A stretch of 15,950 bases of DNA from an archaeon. GTDB lineage: Archaea > Thermoproteota > Nitrososphaeria > Nitrososphaerales > CADDZS01. Below the pieces are notes generated by a model, which was not told the origin of the DNA, did not search any database, and saw only the letters and a list, made by a program, of their open reading frames with translations. Below are positions 12,874 through 15,950 of this stretch, piece after piece. The stretch is taken from positions 1-15,950 of the forward strand of contig JAJYUX010000031.1 of the NCBI GenBank assembly GCA_021792315.1. Direction: 5' to 3'. The translations under genes and the position numbers were made by a program. The number at the start of each line of letters is the position of its first letter. Position 1 is the first letter of the stretch.

Positions 12874-13533
12874 GTGGGAGTACTGGAAGTCACGCCCGTT
12901 AGCGAATACTGGGGCCAATTCCTCAATTCGGGCGAAACTGTCTACGCGGGGCTGATATACAGGGTTCCGCCAAGACTGTGGAGGTCACTCACGACAGTTC
13001 AAAAACAGCTGAAGACCCTCGACCCACGTCAACTCTATCCGACCCCTGGAAACTTCCACATCCCAGTGAAGGGTCTTGGATATCTTGGTGAGGAAGTGGA
13101 TCGCGACGGATATGAACGGACGCTCGCTCAGATTGAGAAGATAGTCTCTGAGTTTGATTCTTTCGAGATTCATCTTTGCGGTTTGGGAGTCTTCCCAACA
13201 GGAATCTATGCGCGAGTAGAGGATGGCGGCAAGTTCAGGGCAATAAACGAACGGATATCAGAGGAGCTCAAAGGTAAAGTAGACTCCAGCAAGTACGACG
13301 TAGAAGCATACGTTCCTCACGTCACCCTTGCCTCTTTCAATACCAAAGATGTGATGAAGCTTCTTGAAAAAGTCAATTCGGAACCCCTGAAAGATTGCGA
13401 ATTCGGGCCAGCTGGCGTGTTCGAAATTGAAGTAGTTAGGACTAACCTGATCCTCGCATTGGGCCCTGAAGAGACTCAGGATCGTGCTTATAGTTACATC
13501 CGCTCTTTCTGGCTAGGGAACTTCAACCACTAG
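12874..13533 (+). CDS. 2H phosphoesterase / 2'-5' RNA ligase-family protein
   Basis: A 219-residue protein of the 2H superfamily, whose members hydrolyse cyclic phosphates at RNA ends or form 2'-5' links. The two His motifs are FHIPVKGLG (His62) and PHVTLASF (His149), at the usual separation of about 87 residues. The second is a perfect H-x-T; the first has Pro in place of Thr/Ser. Between them FEIHLCGLGVFP and a short segment IYARVEDGGKFRAINE match the family (strand, then helix). The GTG at 12874 has a TATA-like box at the right distance. The last 11 bases overlap the convergent 3' end of valS. The substrate is not deducible. Confidence 0.85.
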   Translation: MGVLEVTPVSEYWGQFLNSGETVYAGLIYRVPPRLWRSLTTVQKQLKTLDPRQLYPTPGNFHIPVKGLGYLGEEVDRDGYERTLAQIEKIVSEFDSFEIHLCGLGVFPTGIYARVEDGGKFRAINERISEELKGKVDSSKYDVEAYVPHVTLASFNTKDVMKLLEKVNSEPLKDCEFGPAGVFEIEVVRTNLILALGPEETQDRAYSYIRSFWLGNFNH

Positions 13534-15883
13534 TCAGATTGTGCATTGCTTTCAGATCACTGGAAAAGATCTCTAAGTTGATCGGTATTGGTACTTCAAG
13601 CGGCTCCTTCAGTGACAATCCCTTGGATTTTTTCTCGTTCCAAATCTGGCTGTTGAAATCCAGAATATCTTTCTCAAATTTCAAATAGTCTAGGTTCCAT
13701 GATTTGGTGTCTGGAAAGAGCTGCTTGTGAATACTATTGCTCGAAAAGATTCTCAGCCAGATTGCTTCAGTGATGAATGGAGCTATTGGCGCTAAAAGAA
13801 GAATAATTGTCCGAAGACATTCACGCAGGGTAAATCGAGCAGAAGTTATCTCTTCTTCAGTGAAGCCAGCCCCATAAGCTCTACCCTTTGCCAATTCCAC
13901 ATAGTGCGCAGCGAAAATATTCCAAGTAAAATCTCTGATCTTGTTCGCGGGGATGAAGAAGTTGTAGTCTTCGTAACCCGCAAGACATTCTTCAATGAGT
14001 TTACTAAGTTCGGCGAGGATCCATCTATCACTACTGCAAATCTTGCTGTAATCAGGCGTCTTGATCGGAACCTCAAAACCAGCTATGAATCTCGAAATGT
14101 TTACTAGTTTTGTGAGAAACTTACCAGGGCTCATTATCTTCTGCTCAGAGCAGGTGTAATCAGATCCTATTGACACTTCTGAAGCAATCCAAATCCTGAA
14201 ATTTTCGGCGCCGTACCGATTTAGCATCAAGATTGGATCAATGACATTGCCTTTGCTTTTGCTCATCCTCTCACCCTTTTCGTCCAATCCCCACCCGGTA
14301 ACCCAAACATGATCCCACGGAACTCGGCCGGTGATCTGGGAGCAACGGAGAATGCTATAGTGAAGCCAGGTTCTGATAATGTCCTTGCCCTGTGGCCTTA
14401 TGGTTGCTGGATAAGTCTTGGAGTGAAAGATTGAATCGCGCCCGTATTTGCTAATGTACAATGCGCTGACGCTTGAATCCATCCAAGTATCGAAAGTCCT
14501 GTGATCTCCTTTGAACTCTGTCGATCCGCAAACACACTTCGCTTCAGACGGTGGTGGCTCCTTCCACGGTTGGTAGTACTTGCCGGGTGGCGGAATGTAG
14601 GGTGCCTTGCATTTGTCGCAATACCACACTGGGACTTCGGTGCCGTAGAACCTTCTCCTCGAGATTGGCCAATCTAGGGCAACCTCGATCCAATTCAAGA
14701 GAATGCTTCTGTGCATCTCCGGATGGAAATGCAATTTCTTTGCGATAGCTTCCAACTCGGGTTTAACATCAACAACTTTGAGGTAATACTCGTCCATCGG
14801 GATTATTTCTATCGGTGTCTTGCTTCGCTCGCACAATGGTGTCCTGTGATTGATTGCATCAATCTTGTCCAGGATTCCCTCCCGTTGTAGCGACTCAATC
14901 ATGGCATTTCGGGCTTGCTTTATACGAAGTCCATCGAGCTCTTTGCCCGCTACCGGAAGCATTCTCCCATTATCCGCAATAGCTATAATCTCTTTGAGGT
15001 TAAGCTCCCGGAACAGCTGAACATCATGGTAATCTCCATAAGAACAGACCATGACCGCGCCTGTTCCGAATTCCTGTTTGGCAGAGTTGTGTCCTATAAT
15101 TGGGACTTCGCGATTGTAATATGGAATTAGGGCAGTCTTCCCAATCAGACTCTTGTATCGCTCATCCTCTGGATTGACGATCACTGCCTGACAAGTACAA
15201 ATCAATTCGGCCCGAGTACTGGCAATCGGAATAGTCCCAGTTTCGTCCTTTAGTTTGAACTTGAAGTATACAAGTTTGGTCGGAAGCTCGTCGTACACTA
15301 TCTCGGCATCTGCTATCGTTGTTCCACAATCTATGCAGTAATTGCTCGGGCGAGTCCCTTCGTAGACTCTACCGGCCTTCCACTGAGAAATGAAGGTAGC
15401 TTGCGTGAGAGCTCTGTATGTGACGTCGTCAGTTCTGTATTTCTGGTCGTAATTTCCTGATAGTCCCATCAATTTGAATGTTTGAAGCATCTCTTGCTCA
15501 AGATCGTCGAGAGCGATTCTACAAAGATCGATGAACTTTTCCCTCGGCGTGGTTTTGATACTGACTCCGTACTTCTTCTCTGTATAAAGCTCGACAGGCA
15601 GTCCATTCCTGTCAAGACCTATGGGAAAATGTACTTCGAATCCACGCATCCTTGCTGAACGGGCTATCATGTCAATCTCGGCATAGTGAGAGGCACCTCC
15701 GACGTGCCATGGCCGACCCGATGGATATGGGGGTGGTGTATCAATTATGAAAAGGGGTTTCTTGGAATTGGGATCGAATCTACCAATACCTTCTCTCTCC
15801 CACTTTTGAAAGATTATAGTTTCAATGGACTTGTCCCAAGATTTCATGTCTCCCATCGGATTGGGCTTTTCGGATTGTGACAT
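13523..15883 (-). CDS. valS: Valyl-tRNA synthetase
   Basis: Class I aminoacyl-tRNA synthetase that charges tRNA-Val; 786 residues. The ATP motif HIGH reads HVGG (60-63) within YPSGRPWHVGGASHY, and KMSKS reads RMSKS (539-543) within GLDEKGERMSKSKGN. Paired cysteines C183/C186, C422/C425 and C450/C452 look like zinc knuckles. The CP1 editing domain (about 200-350, with STRAELICTCQAVIVNPED) is present, DTWMDSSVSAL precedes the KMSKS half, and the C-terminal anticodon domain ends without the bacterial coiled-coil extension. The specificity call rests on overall archaeal ValRS likeness; IleRS and LeuRS are less likely. The start is uncertain: a TATA-like box at 15901-15908 lies only about 21 bp before ATG 15883, so in-frame ATGs at 15856 or 15847 (MKSWDKS) are possible. 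The 3' end overlaps the 2H gene by 11 bp. Confidence 0.94.
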   Translation of the reverse strand: MSQSEKPNPMGDMKSWDKSIETIIFQKWEREGIGRFDPNSKKPLFIIDTPPPYPSGRPWHVGGASHYAEIDMIARSARMRGFEVHFPIGLDRNGLPVELYTEKKYGVSIKTTPREKFIDLCRIALDDLEQEMLQTFKLMGLSGNYDQKYRTDDVTYRALTQATFISQWKAGRVYEGTRPSNYCIDCGTTIADAEIVYDELPTKLVYFKFKLKDETGTIPIASTRAELICTCQAVIVNPEDERYKSLIGKTALIPYYNREVPIIGHNSAKQEFGTGAVMVCSYGDYHDVQLFRELNLKEIIAIADNGRMLPVAGKELDGLRIKQARNAMIESLQREGILDKIDAINHRTPLCERSKTPIEIIPMDEYYLKVVDVKPELEAIAKKLHFHPEMHRSILLNWIEVALDWPISRRRFYGTEVPVWYCDKCKAPYIPPPGKYYQPWKEPPPSEAKCVCGSTEFKGDHRTFDTWMDSSVSALYISKYGRDSIFHSKTYPATIRPQGKDIIRTWLHYSILRCSQITGRVPWDHVWVTGWGLDEKGERMSKSKGNVIDPILMLNRYGAENFRIWIASEVSIGSDYTCSEQKIMSPGKFLTKLVNISRFIAGFEVPIKTPDYSKICSSDRWILAELSKLIEECLAGYEDYNFFIPANKIRDFTWNIFAAHYVELAKGRAYGAGFTEEEITSARFTLRECLRTIILLLAPIAPFITEAIWLRIFSSNSIHKQLFPDTKSWNLDYLKFEKDILDFNSQIWNEKKSKGLSLKEPLEVPIPINLEIFSSDLKAMHNLTSG

Positions 15884-15900
15884 TTCAAACCCTGTATCTC

Positions 15901-15908
15901 AATATAGC
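15901..15908 (-). promoter_or_regulatory. TATA-like box of valS
   Basis: Minus strand CTATATTG. Its centre is about 21 bp from ATG 15883, slightly too close for that codon to be within the mRNA, and 48 bp from ATG 15856. Confidence 0.4.
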
Positions 15909-15950
15909 GGAAATTCCGCCAAAGTTTTTGAGCATCGCTCCATCTTGAGT

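Noticed and set aside
1..15950. CRISPR arrays, rRNA genes, intact insertion sequences
   Set aside because: No regularly spaced short repeats, no rRNA-like blocks, and no transposase or terminal-repeat pairs were seen.

Overview
The window looks like a chromosomal segment of an archaeon, most likely of the Thaumarchaeota/Nitrososphaeria or a neighbouring TACK lineage. The signs are a tRNA-Leu interrupted by a 25-nt intron with a bulge-helix-bulge splice motif, A/T-rich TATA-like boxes about 25-30 bp upstream of ATG/GTG/TTG starts with almost no leader, an archaeal ValRS and AlaX, a QueT/QueC pair (archaeosine or queuosine precursor route), and the remnant of an archaeal-type tyrosine recombinase. 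The lineage is inferred from protein resemblance and was not computed.

Layout. 1-2078: C-terminal part of citrate synthase (+), cut by the window edge, convergent with a PrpD/MmgE-family dehydratase (-). 2079-9100: a loose, gene-poor stretch with long spacers and relics. It holds a tRNA-3'-end-like scrap (about 2423-2459), a DUF167/YggU protein, an MFS transporter, a decayed integrase (4851-5240), a VOC-fold protein, a frameshifted surface protein (6559-7580), an orphan basic coiled-coil protein and an alpha/beta-hydrolase scrap. 9101-9210: the tRNA-Leu(CAG) gene on the minus strand. 9269-10502: queT-queC (-), overlapping. 10692-15883: compact housekeeping and accessory genes: an orphan beta-class DNA methyltransferase (+), alaX (-), an unrecognised gene (+), a 2H phosphoesterase (+) and valS (-).

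The most interesting structure is at tRNA-Leu. Its 3' end plus downstream flank (9089-9119) is repeated directly at 5472-5502 with 29 of 31 bases identical. The 3.6 kb between the copies therefore look like an element integrated at the tRNA 3' end. A third, weaker junction-like sequence at 2437-2459 shares the flanking motif tttactag, and the integrase relic lies just beyond the middle copy. I read this as two or more successive, now decaying integrations next to this tRNA. The cargo (VOC protein, frameshifted surface protein, coiled-coil protein) is not a system I recognise. No CRISPR array, rRNA or intact transposon was seen.

Most housekeeping products concern tRNA: charging (valS), proofreading (alaX), modification precursor supply (queT, queC) and a possible RNA-end phosphoesterase. 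They are not arranged as one operon, and apart from queT-queC each gene seems to have its own promoter.
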